Positions 46,292 through 54,266 of a DNA stretch of 64,000 bases are shown piece after piece. This stretch comes from Pseudomonas mandelii. GTDB lineage: Bacteria > Pseudomonadota > Gammaproteobacteria > Pseudomonadales > Pseudomonadaceae. Position 1 is the stretch's first letter. Each line of letters begins with the position of its first letter. A model generated the notes under the pieces. The model searched no databases, was not told the origin of the DNA, and saw only the letters and a list, made by a program, of their open reading frames with translations. The DNA is taken from positions 5,053,501 through 5,117,500 of the forward strand of contig NZ_LT629796.1 of assembly GCF_900106065.1 (NCBI RefSeq), read 5' to 3'. The translations under genes and the position numbers were made by a program.

Positions 46292-48763
46292 GTGCGCGTC
46301 TTTCGCGAAACGCTGCGGGCGTTGCTCAGCCATTGGTGGCAGCACCCGGTGCAATTTTTCAGTGTGCTGACCGGGCTCTGGCTCGCCACCAGCCTGCTGA
46401 CCGGTGTAGAGGCGCTGAACAGCCAGGCACGTGAAAGTTATGCGCGAGCCAGTCAGTTGATCGGCGGTGAACCGCAGGCCAGCCTCAGTGCGCCCAGTGG
46501 CGCGACCTTTTCCCAGCAAGTGTTTGTCGACCTGCGTCGCGCGGGCTGGCCGGTCTCGCCCGTGCTGCAAGGGCGGGTGACGCTCAAGGGCCATGAGGAA
46601 CAACGTCTGCAGCTGATGGGCATCGAACCGGTGTCGCTGCCGGCCGGCTCGGCGGTGGCAGGGCGGTCGCTGGCGATCGAGCAGATTGTCGAATTTTTCA
46701 CCCCGCCGGGCCGCACCTGGATCTCACCGCAGACCTTGCAGACGTTGGGTCTGCACGAAGGTGAGCGGCCAGTGAGCTCTAATGGCGAGATTCTGCCACC
46801 GCTGCACGTCCAAACCGATATGGCCCCCGGCATGTTGCTGGTGGACATCGGCTTCGCCCAGCAGATTCTCGGCCTGCCGGAGCAACTGTCACGCCTGTTG
46901 TTGCCCAAGGATTTCAGCGCCGCACTGCCCGATCAATACAAAGGCCAGTTGCAGCTCAAAACCAGCGGTGAAGAAAACAATCTCTCGCGGCTGACGGAAA
47001 GCTTTCACTTGAACCTCGATGCCTTGGGTTTTCTGTCCTTCGTGGTCGGCCTGTTCATCGTTCACGCCGCAATCGGGCTGGCGCTGGAGCAACGTCGAGG
47101 CTTGCTCAGAACCCTGCGCGCCTGTGGGGTCAGCGCACAAATGCTGATCACCTGTCTGGTGGTTGAACTCGGAGCACTGGCGATGATCGGCGGTATTGCC
47201 GGCGTCGCCAGCGGCTACCTGCTGGCCAGCGTGTTGTTGCCGGACGTGGCCGCCAGTCTGCGCGGTTTGTACGGCGCCGAAGTGGCGGGGCAGTTGAGCC
47301 TCAGTCCGTGGTGGTGGTTCAGCGGGGTGGGCTTGAGCCTGCTGGGTGCGCTGCTGGCCGGGGCCAACAGTCTGCTGCGGGCGGCGCGCCTGCCGTTGCT
47401 GGCCCTGGCCGACCCGCAAGCCTGGCATCAGGCTCACGCGCGCTGGTTACGGCGTCAGGGTTGGGTCGCGGCACTGGCCGTTGTCATCGCGCTTATCGCC
47501 TTGTTCCGGGGGGACAGCCTGGCCAGTGGTTTTGTGCTGATGGCAGCTCTGCTGATCGGGGCCGCACTGGCCTTGCCGGTGGTGCTGAATCTGGTCTTGA
47601 ACCTGGCACTGAGCCGCAGTCATTCGGTGCTCGGCCAATGGTTTCTCGCCGACTGCCGTCAGCAACTGCCGGCGCTGAGCCTGGCGCTGATGGCGCTGCT
47701 GTTGGCGCTGGCGGCGAACATCGGTGCCGGCAGCATGACCGCCGGTTTTCGCCAGACCTTCAACGACTGGCTCGAACAACGCCTGACCGCCGAACTTTAC
47801 GTCAATCCGCAAAACCCGGCCCAGTCCCGAGAGCTGCACAGCTGGCTCAAACAGCAACCTTCATTGACTGCCGTGCTGCCCAACTGGCAGGTATCGATCC
47901 AGCTGCAAGGCTGGCCGGCGGATATCTTCGGCGTGATCGATCACCCGACCTATCGCCAGCATTGGCCGCTGCTGGAAGCCTTGGGCGACAATCCCTGGGA
48001 CCGCTTGGCCAAGGACGATGCGCTGATGCTCAGCGAACAACTGGCCCGCCGGTTGAAGGTGCGGCTCGGCGATCATTTGACCATCCCCACACCGGGCGGC
48101 CCGTGGTCACCTCGGATCGTCGGGATTTACGCCGACTACGGCAACCCCAAGGGGCACCTTCTGGTGAACGCCAACCATTTGCTGCGCGGGTGGCCGCAGC
48201 TCACGCCCAATCGTTTCAACCTGCGCATCGAGCCCGCGTTGATTGCGCCATTCCTCAAAACGCTGCAAAGCCGTTTTACCCTGGACGACAGCCGTATCGT
48301 CGATCAGGCGCGCCTCAAGGGCTGGTCCACGCAAGTGTTCGAACGCACCTTCGCCGCCACCGCCGCGCTCAACAGCCTGACCCTGGCCGTCGCCGGTGTG
48401 GCGTTGTTCATCAGCCTGCTGACGCAGAGCCAGAGCCGCCTCGGCCAACTCGCGCCGCTGTGGGCGCTGGGCGTGACGCGCCGGCAATTGATGCTGCTCA
48501 ACCTCGGACAAACCTGGCTGCTGGCGACGCTGACGCTGGTGCTGGCATTGCCGTTGGGGATCGCGTTGGCGTGGTGCCTGGACACGGTGATCAACGTGCA
48601 AGCGTTTGGCTGGCGATTGCCGTTGCGGGTGTTTCCGTTGCAGCTGCTGCAATTGATGGGGCTGGCGTTGCTCGCAACGTTACTGGCGTCGGCGTGGCCG
48701 CTGTATTCGCTGTACCGCACTCAACCGGCGGATCTGCTGAGGACGTTTGCGCATGAGGATTAA
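46292..48763 (+). CDS. FtsX-family ABC permease, double (AttF-AttG-like)
   Basis: 823 residues. N-terminal TM, a periplasmic MacB-type domain (about 45-250), an FtsX membrane block (about 255-400), further membrane segments, a second periplasmic domain (about 500-690) and a C-terminal FtsX block (about 700-815). This two-FtsX plan is that of AttFG/LolC-E-like exporters. GTG 46292 is chosen as start, since the frame extending upstream overlaps the ATPase gene out of frame. Confidence 0.82.
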   Translation: MRVFRETLRALLSHWWQHPVQFFSVLTGLWLATSLLTGVEALNSQARESYARASQLIGGEPQASLSAPSGATFSQQVFVDLRRAGWPVSPVLQGRVTLKGHEEQRLQLMGIEPVSLPAGSAVAGRSLAIEQIVEFFTPPGRTWISPQTLQTLGLHEGERPVSSNGEILPPLHVQTDMAPGMLLVDIGFAQQILGLPEQLSRLLLPKDFSAALPDQYKGQLQLKTSGEENNLSRLTESFHLNLDALGFLSFVVGLFIVHAAIGLALEQRRGLLRTLRACGVSAQMLITCLVVELGALAMIGGIAGVASGYLLASVLLPDVAASLRGLYGAEVAGQLSLSPWWWFSGVGLSLLGALLAGANSLLRAARLPLLALADPQAWHQAHARWLRRQGWVAALAVVIALIALFRGDSLASGFVLMAALLIGAALALPVVLNLVLNLALSRSHSVLGQWFLADCRQQLPALSLALMALLLALAANIGAGSMTAGFRQTFNDWLEQRLTAELYVNPQNPAQSRELHSWLKQQPSLTAVLPNWQVSIQLQGWPADIFGVIDHPTYRQHWPLLEALGDNPWDRLAKDDALMLSEQLARRLKVRLGDHLTIPTPGGPWSPRIVGIYADYGNPKGHLLVNANHLLRGWPQLTPNRFNLRIEPALIAPFLKTLQSRFTLDDSRIVDQARLKGWSTQVFERTFAATAALNSLTLAVAGVALFISLLTQSQSRLGQLAPLWALGVTRRQLMLLNLGQTWLLATLTLVLALPLGIALAWCLDTVINVQAFGWRLPLRVFPLQLLQLMGLALLATLLASAWPLYSLYRTQPADLLRTFAHED

Positions 48764-49808
48764 GGTCGGCGTGTTGCTATTGGTTTTGTTGAGCGGCTGC
48801 GACAACCCCGCGCCTGACGAGAAAGGCTTCGCAGGTCTGGGTGGTGACGCCTCCGTATTCACACCGGTAGTGCCCGGGCGAGAATTCAGCTTCCCGGCAG
48901 ATCACGGTCCTCACGATGGCTTTCGCATCGAATGGTGGTACGTCACTGCCAATCTCAAGGACGATCAGGGTCGCGAGTTCGGCGTGCAATGGACGTTGTT
49001 TCGCAGCGCGTTGAAAGCTGTCCCGGAGCAGTCGGGTTGGGGCAATCAGACCATTTGGCTGGGGCACGCAGCCGTGACGTCGGCAACGGCCCATCACGCG
49101 GCCGAACGTTACGCCCGTGGTGGCGTGGGGCAGGCGGGGGTGAGTCTCGCACCGTTCAATGCCTGGATCGACGATTGGCGCTTCAGCAGTCAGGGGGCCG
49201 ATGCCTTGGCGGACCTGCAACTCAGCGCCCGGGACAAGGGCTTCAGCTACCAACTGCGGCTAACGTCCACCCGCCCGCTGGTGCTTCAGGGTGACAAGGG
49301 TTTCAGTCAGAAATCCGAACAAGGGCAGGCGTCGTATTACTACAGCCAACCGTTTTTCCAGGCCAGCGGCGCGCTGGAAATCGACGGCAAGACTTATCAG
49401 GTCAGCGGTCCGGCCTGGCTCGATCGCGAGTGGAGCAGTCAGCCACTGACTGCGAACCAGACAGGATGGGACTGGTTTTCGCTGCACCTGGACAGCGGCG
49501 AACAGGTCATGCTTTATCGCATGCGGCAAAAGGACGGCGCGCCTTACCTCACAGGCACGTGGATCGATGCTCAAGGCCAGGCTCAGTCATTGCACGCCTC
49601 GGACATCAGCCTCACACCGCAAGACACCGCCAAAGTCGCCGGGCGTGAAATGCCGGTGCGCTGGGCGATCAAAATCCCGGCCAAACACCTCGACATCTCC
49701 ATCACCGCCCTCAATCCCAACGCCTGGATGGATTTGCGCATTCCCTACTGGGAAGGCCCCGTGCAATTCAAAGGTGGCACGGGTTATCTGGAAATGACCG
49801 GGTATTGA
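48753..49808 (+). CDS. AttH/CrtC-like lipocalin-fold lipoprotein
   Basis: 351 residues. Lipobox LVLLSGCD (Cys about 14), then the hydroxyneurosporene synthase/AttH domain: FSFPADHGPHDGFRIEWWYVTANL, GHAAVTS, GPAWLDREWSSQPL, and WMDLRIPYWEGPV. Proteins of this type accompany FtsX exporters (AttEFGH) and probably hold or release a hydrophobic ligand in the periplasm. ATG 48753 overlaps the permease by 11 nt. Confidence 0.85.
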   Translation: MRIKVGVLLLVLLSGCDNPAPDEKGFAGLGGDASVFTPVVPGREFSFPADHGPHDGFRIEWWYVTANLKDDQGREFGVQWTLFRSALKAVPEQSGWGNQTIWLGHAAVTSATAHHAAERYARGGVGQAGVSLAPFNAWIDDWRFSSQGADALADLQLSARDKGFSYQLRLTSTRPLVLQGDKGFSQKSEQGQASYYYSQPFFQASGALEIDGKTYQVSGPAWLDREWSSQPLTANQTGWDWFSLHLDSGEQVMLYRMRQKDGAPYLTGTWIDAQGQAQSLHASDISLTPQDTAKVAGREMPVRWAIKIPAKHLDISITALNPNAWMDLRIPYWEGPVQFKGGTGYLEMTGY

Positions 49809-49870
49809 GTCGGAACTCTCGGTTCGGCGACGGCCTCCTAAGTTAACAAGCCCATTCAATGGAGCCCGTC

Positions 49871-50113
49871 ATGAGCGAAGACCTCAAACCACCTGACCTC
49901 GATGCCTGGCAGCGCCTGTTTGAAGACAAGGCCTACTGGCAGCAATCCCCCGACGCCCACTACAGCGAACTGCTGCGGGTGGCCGACGACTTGCTGGGGC
50001 AGGGCGCCATTGACCTGGAACAGTGGCAGACCTTGAAGGCCAAGGCCGAGCAATCCCACAAAGACTCGCCCGCGGTGAACGTTGCACAACAAGTCGATGA
50101 TCCCGAAGCCTGA
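49871..50113 (+). CDS. Small hypothetical protein
   Basis: 80 residues, cytosolic, helical (LDAWQRLFEDKAYWQQSPDAHYSELLRVADDLL). GGAG lies six bases before the ATG at 49871, supporting it over the ATG at 49859. No known domain recognised. Followed 11 nt later by another tiny gene with a strong ribosome site. Confidence 0.65.
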   Translation: MSEDLKPPDLDAWQRLFEDKAYWQQSPDAHYSELLRVADDLLGQGAIDLEQWQTLKAKAEQSHKDSPAVNVAQQVDDPEA

Positions 50114-50124
50114 GGAGAACCACC

Positions 50125-50298
50125 ATGAAACCCCAATCCCCCGACACCGCCGAACACCCTGACGAACCGCGACCACCCGGCGAAGTCGAACGCGACAACG
50201 ATGCCCTGCGCCCCACCGATCCGACCCGGCGCAAGGAAAGCGGCAAGGGCACGCAAAGCGGTGAATCCACCGCGCAAGAAACTGCAAAAAATCCCTGA
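50125..50298 (+). CDS. 57-residue charged, Pro-rich protein
   Basis: A short frame from ATG 50125 to TGA 50296-50298, preceded by TGAGGAGAACCACC, a strong ribosome site. The product is highly polar (PDEPRPPGEVERDNDALRP, then RRKESGKGTQSGESTAQE) and likely disordered. Probably co-transcribed with the 80-residue gene just upstream. Function unknown. Confidence 0.6.
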   Translation: MKPQSPDTAEHPDEPRPPGEVERDNDALRPTDPTRRKESGKGTQSGESTAQETAKNP

Positions 50299-50378
50299 AC
50301 TGCGTCTATGCTGAGTTGCACAGTCGGCGCTGACCCTCGGGCCAGAGCCGTCTGCTGCCACCCAATCACAGGGAAAGT

Positions 50379-50963
50379 ATGCTTATGAAACTCCACGCAC
50401 TGACGAAAGCCATCACCCTCGCTACCTTGCTGTCTGCCGCCAGTCTTGGCGCCATGGCTGCGGATATTCCGCTGTCTGCCGTTGTGGAAGCGGATCAAGT
50501 CACCACCAAAGTCGTCTCGGTCGACGCGGCTAATCACCGGGTTGTCCTGGAAGGGCCGGAAGGTCGTCAGGTCCATGTACAGCTGACCGATAAGGCGAAA
50601 AACCTCGGTAATCTGAAAGTCGGCGATCAAGTCGACATCAAGGTCACCAGTTCCGTCGCCGCCCACCTCGACACCGATGTCGACAAAGGTTTGCCAGGCA
50701 CCATCGAGCGCACCGGCGAAGTCCGTGCCGCCCCCGGCAGCGACAACCCGGGCGGCGAAGCCTACCGTCAGGTGCAGGTTCAGCTGAAAATCACCAAAAT
50801 CGACTTGAAGAAAAACCAGCTGACCTTTGAAAATCCTGCTGGCCAGTCCAAGACCATCGACGTTGTACGACCCGAAGTTCAAGCAAAATTGAAAGACCTG
50901 AAAGTTGGACAGAGTGTCGTCGTGACCTACACCGATATCCTCACAGTGACCAGCAAACACTGA
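50379..50963 (+). CDS. Exported protein with two repeated beta domains
   Basis: 194 residues, signal peptide ending LGAMAA. Two similar halves: VVSVDAANHRVVLEGPEGRQVHVQL...LKVGDQVDI and ITKIDLKKNQLTFENPAGQSKTIDV...LKVGQSVVV, each resembling a small OB-like fold. Periplasmic; function unknown. A second ATG at 50385 is possible. Confidence 0.75.
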   Translation: MLMKLHALTKAITLATLLSAASLGAMAADIPLSAVVEADQVTTKVVSVDAANHRVVLEGPEGRQVHVQLTDKAKNLGNLKVGDQVDIKVTSSVAAHLDTDVDKGLPGTIERTGEVRAAPGSDNPGGEAYRQVQVQLKITKIDLKKNQLTFENPAGQSKTIDVVRPEVQAKLKDLKVGQSVVVTYTDILTVTSKH

Positions 50964-50986
50964 AGTTGAGTATTAGCTCTATATAT

Positions 50987-51025
50987 TGATTGTTCTCGTA
51001 CAGTTTTTTTGTATAAGAACAATCA
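50987..51025. terminator. Hairpin after the exported beta-domain gene
   Basis: Perfect 10-base arms TGATTGTTCT and AGAACAATCA enclose TACA...TGTA and a T run; GTTTT follows. It lies 24 nt after the stop at 50963. The sequence from here to about 51120 is AT-rich and has no gene. Confidence 0.55.
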
Positions 51026-51134
51026 GTTTTAATGGTCGAACTGGTGAGTTTTTGTTGTCGTACAAATAATATTTAAGATGACATTTAATTAATGTTGTAT
51101 CGATAAATTTCATGATTATGTATGCGGACAACTT

Positions 51135-51895
51135 CGCCAACTTCCATTAAAATACTTCCCGTTCGCCCAGTGGCAAGGCTCTTTACCAGTGCATGGATTG
51201 CCGAGGCCATTACACTGGGCGAACACCTCCCAGGTGCGATACATCAACGCCGAATCCCGCTTGCCGTTTCGCTACCTCAAACACACCTCCAAGCTGACTC
51301 GTAAACTCGGCAACTCCGATATTTTGCGCTGCAACACAACAAAGTCATCAACCTCAAACAGGCCGTGTCATCAATTACGGCATAGTCATCGCGTCGGGTG
51401 AATACTTTTCCCTCTGCCGCCTGGTCGGCCGACTGACCCGCAAACGCGGTTACGTCGAAGGTATGGACCTGTCATTTGGTAGCCATTCAGTCGCCGCTTT
51501 TAGTGGTGGAGCGGTCAAACCACAGCTTCGATCGGTTTCCTGATGACGGTCGGGTACTGCCATTCGGTTCAGGGGCGGCGATTTTTTATAACTACGTTGA
51601 TCTGGTATTGCATAACCCGACGGATCGGCATTTTCAGTTGAAGTTGAACGTGGGCGAGCAGCAGTTGGAAGGGGAATTGTTGTGTGATCGGGTGCGTGGA
51701 GGTTGGTATCACATTTATCAGGTTGGGCATCGGTTTTTGCGCGAGGGTGGGCGGGTGTTTCGGGGGAATGAGATTTGGCGGGAGGTGCGGAGTAAAGGGC
51801 AGGGGAGTGAGGTGTTGGGGAATGAGCGGCTTTATAGGAATTGGGTGGTTGTTAAGTGTGAGGTTGGGGAGAGTTTGTTGGTGGTGAATGGATGA
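51135..51895 (+). pseudogene. Broken vanW-like gene
   Basis: Pieces of one VanW-family protein lie in different frames: WANTSQVRYINAESRLPFRYLKHTSKLTRKLG (from about 51200), then HNKVINLKQA and GEYFSLCRLVGRLTRKRGYVEGMDLSFG in a second frame (about 51330-51480), then VVERSNHSFDRFPDDGRVLPFGSGAAIFYNYVDLVLHNPTDRHFQL and NEIWREVRS in the frame ending at 51895. The Gly-Gly-Leu-Cys-Gln segment expected between them is missing, so there are both frameshifts and a deletion. The final 139-codon frame may be translated but cannot be a full VanW protein. Confidence 0.75.
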
Positions 51896-51986
51896 AAAAC
51901 GGGTGATCATAAGATCTCACGTTTTTTGTTGTTTAAATTTGTGCCTGTAGAAGCGGATACAGGCGTGCTTGAACACTAAATTTTTC

Positions 51987-52589
51987 TTAATATTTACGAG
52001 CGTCAAGCGAGCCAATTTTGGCGGTCAGTGCCAGGGTAAATGCTTCTTCCGACGCGAACCGGGAAGTTTCCAGTAACTCTAAGAACCACTCTGCATTTAG
52101 CGCAGAGAAAAGTTTCAACCATTCAGCATTATTGGCCTTGTGAGCTGGGACAGCAGATCCACCCAATCCATGTCCCTTGCCTTCAAAAAAAAGAAAATAG
52201 TCATCGGCGTAACAATACCCGATCAACTTTGGCCACTCAGAACTATGGGGGAGCTCCGGTACAAGATCCTTTTCGGCAATTACGTAATAATTTCGGACCT
52301 TGGACTCCTGAGGTAGGCGGGAGCCGGAAAGCCAGATAAGGCATTGGGTCGCCCTGTCAATGTCGTCCATCCAGGCAGATTCTTTTTTATCCAGCTCAAT
52401 AAATGCCCCACCTGATTCCTTAAGATAGAATATCATCCAACCCTCACGTCCTTCGTTGACGATCAAGTAGCTTTGTCCATAACCTTCGACAGTGAGTGAC
52501 CAGCAGCCGAAAAATACTCGCTGGTCCGAGAATTCGCTAATGGTGAAGCCGGCACGCTGAATTGCATTTTTCAGTTCGGAATAAGGCAT
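51987..52589 (-). CDS. Hypothetical protein, possible immunity protein
   Basis: 200 residues, acidic, cytosolic, with IYCY-like aromatic segments (PKLIGYCYADDYFLFFEGKG). I do not recognise the family. Its position at the 3' end of a series of orphan toxin/immunity pieces downstream of rhs, and its lower G+C, suggest an immunity or accessory gene. GGGAG precedes the ATG. Confidence 0.55.
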   Translation of the reverse strand: MPYSELKNAIQRAGFTISEFSDQRVFFGCWSLTVEGYGQSYLIVNEGREGWMIFYLKESGGAFIELDKKESAWMDDIDRATQCLIWLSGSRLPQESKVRNYYVIAEKDLVPELPHSSEWPKLIGYCYADDYFLFFEGKGHGLGGSAVPAHKANNAEWLKLFSALNAEWFLELLETSRFASEEAFTLALTAKIGSLDARKY

Positions 52590-52651
52590 CGGTAGGCTCC
52601 CGTCATGAAATAAATCCGTCTATTTAACCGCTTTTTCGGAGATCTTTATTG

Positions 52652-53121
52652 TTAAAGATTCTCTAAATCAGTTGGTCCGCCATCATTAATCAGCTTTGAT
52701 AGTCGCCTGTTGTAAAGCTCGATGTCCTGTGCGTTCGTCGTTTTGTTTATTTCTTGGCGCAGGAATTCCATACATTTAGATATTGTCAGTTTTTCCTTGC
52801 TAGACATATCCCTGATTAGGTCAAATCCATCTTCCGATAAAGCTGGGGCTTTTTTTCGCATGGAGTAATAGCACCCTATATTTTCGAGAAGATCGTTCGC
52901 GTCTTCTACGGTGCTTTTTACAGTCGTTACGTATTTTTCAAATGCATTTTTTAGAACTGACGCTGGATTTTTTTGTGTCTTGAGAAAGCCGCAAAGTCCT
53001 TGCCAGTTAATGATGTGTAACTGAGTTCCCCAGTCAGGATCTTTTGTGAAATAAATGCCGATACCTCTGAAGTACTCTGGAATTCATCTCTGTTTAACGC
53101 TTTTTCAAAATTGCTGATCAT
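52652..53121 (-). pseudogene. Frameshifted immunity-like gene
   Basis: ATG 53121 opens MISNFEKALNRDEF, then the frame shifts at about 53079-53080 (one base missing in a CC run) into EYFRGIGIYFTKDPDWGTQLHIINWQGLCG and runs to TAA at 52652 through RKKAPALSEDGFDLIRDMSSKE. The restored product would be about 155 residues. Its ATG overlaps the stop of the preceding toxin-like gene (ATGA), as expected for a toxin/immunity pair. The last 69 codons alone form an intact frame. Confidence 0.6.
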
Positions 53122-53569
53122 TGAAGTTGTTCCCAGTCATCAAATTGGCTCAAAAGTTTATTCATGTCCGCTCCGTGATTGATTTTTTCAGATCCAATCA
53201 GAGCTGCTTCCTTTGTTCCACTTTTGTCTCGCCTCCAGGCACCCATTTTTTTGGATAAGCACCTGCTTCATTGCCATTTGGAATTTCATATTTAAATCTA
53301 GGATCATCAGGCTTGATTTTGACGAGATAGATTTTGGCAGATGAAAGGTCTGCAGAGCCAAGATTGAGCTCCCTGTTGAGCACTTCCCAATTACCACCAC
53401 TAGCTTTGTACTTAGCAACCACATTGTCCATTTCGGACGGCAATCCTACAAATTTCCTAGGAGGGAATGTTGGATAGCTGGAGCGTTCAATCCATTCGTC
53501 AATAACGACAAAGGAGCCTCCTTGATTCTTGAAGGCTTCTTCGTGCATGTTTACGTATTGCTCCGGCAA
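53118..53569 (-). pseudogene. Orphan polymorphic-toxin C-terminal fragment, frameshifted
   Basis: A toxin-like domain of unknown type: EEAFKNQGGSFVVIDEWIERSSYPTFPPRKFVGLP, then DLSSAKIYLVKIKPDDPRFKYEIP and GAYPKKWVPGGETK. A frameshift near 53213-53220 leads into GTKEAALIGSEKINHGADMNKLLSQFDDWEQLQ with stop 53118-53120. No Rhs core or ribosome site precedes it: the open frame extends upstream only to a GGGGACGGATTT sequence at 53586-53597. It looks like a displaced rhs C-terminal cassette. Confidence 0.6.
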
Positions 53570-53608
53570 ATATTCACGGGAGAAAAAAATCCGTCCCCTT
53601 TTTTCCTT

Positions 53609-53808
53609 TCACGATAATCTGTTTTGCGGTTCATTTGTCGGGTGCAATAATGTATTATCAGGACTAGTCCAGCTTATCATTTTAAATTTTCCATTTAAAA
53701 GCCCCTTATCTCTTAAATACTCAAATACTCTGCAGGACACCACTCTCTGCCATCAGAAAAATAAAAATCAAACTCTATTAGTTTGTTAGATGCTTCGGTT
53801 TTTTTCAT
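53609..53808 (-). pseudogene. Small broken reading frame
   Basis: ATG 53808 reads MKKTEASNKLIEFDFYFSDGREWCPAE; after a one-base shift near 53728 it continues EYLRDKGLLNGKFKMISWTSPDNTLLHPTNEPQNRLS to TGA 53609-53611. It looks like another degraded immunity-type gene, about 65 residues. Support is only the coherent restored sequence. Confidence 0.35.
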
Positions 53809-53867
53809 CGGTTGGAGTGTTGATTTTATATTAATTAAGGTCGATATCTTTTTGTAAGTATGAAAAT

Positions 53868-53909
53868 GGGGACAGATTTATTTTCTCTAGTGAAAATAAA
53901 TCTGTCCCC
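53868..53909. repeat. Perfect inverted repeat with GGGGACAGATTTATTTTC arms
   Basis: Two exact 18-base arms (53868-53885 and 53892-53909) enclose six bases. A variant single arm (AAATCCGTCCCC) is at 53586-53597. The arm sequence is one I associate with dispersed short repeats in many proteobacteria. It may also act as a terminator downstream of the immunity gene. Confidence 0.8.
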
Positions 53910-53926
53910 TTTTTGTCAATTTTTTT

Positions 53927-54259
53927 TTATTTTTTGAATCTGTGAATTACAACTTCACTTTCTAGTTGGTATCCGGATACAAAATCCGATAGACCTGCGT
54001 TTACGATGTCTTCCCATCCGGCGGGAGTGGTTCCTATGTCATCTGTATATTCAAGCCATTCAGCTTCTTCAAATTTTTTATCACTAGCATCAAAAGTCTC
54101 ACCTTGTTGAATAGAGACTTTAGTTATGTCTTTTGTGCATATATCAAACTCGCAGGCGGCTCCGTATATAGTGCCTTCTGGCGATTTTATAATTATCAAG
54201 TCTGCGCCTTGACCGTATGTGCTCACATATGCATCTGCAGCATAGAATATTTTTTCCAT
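53927..54259 (-). CDS. Probable immunity protein of the Rhs toxin
   Basis: 110 residues, acidic (MEKIFYAADAYVSTYGQGAD..., AEWLEYTDDIGTTPAGWEDIV). It starts 7 nt after the rhs stop with GAGG before the ATG at 54259, the place where the cognate immunity gene is expected. Low G+C like the toxin tip. No named family recognised. Confidence 0.7.
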   Translation of the reverse strand: MEKIFYAADAYVSTYGQGADLIIIKSPEGTIYGAACEFDICTKDITKVSIQQGETFDASDKKFEEAEWLEYTDDIGTTPAGWEDIVNAGLSDFVSGYQLESEVVIHRFKK

Positions 54260-54266
54260 ATGATCC

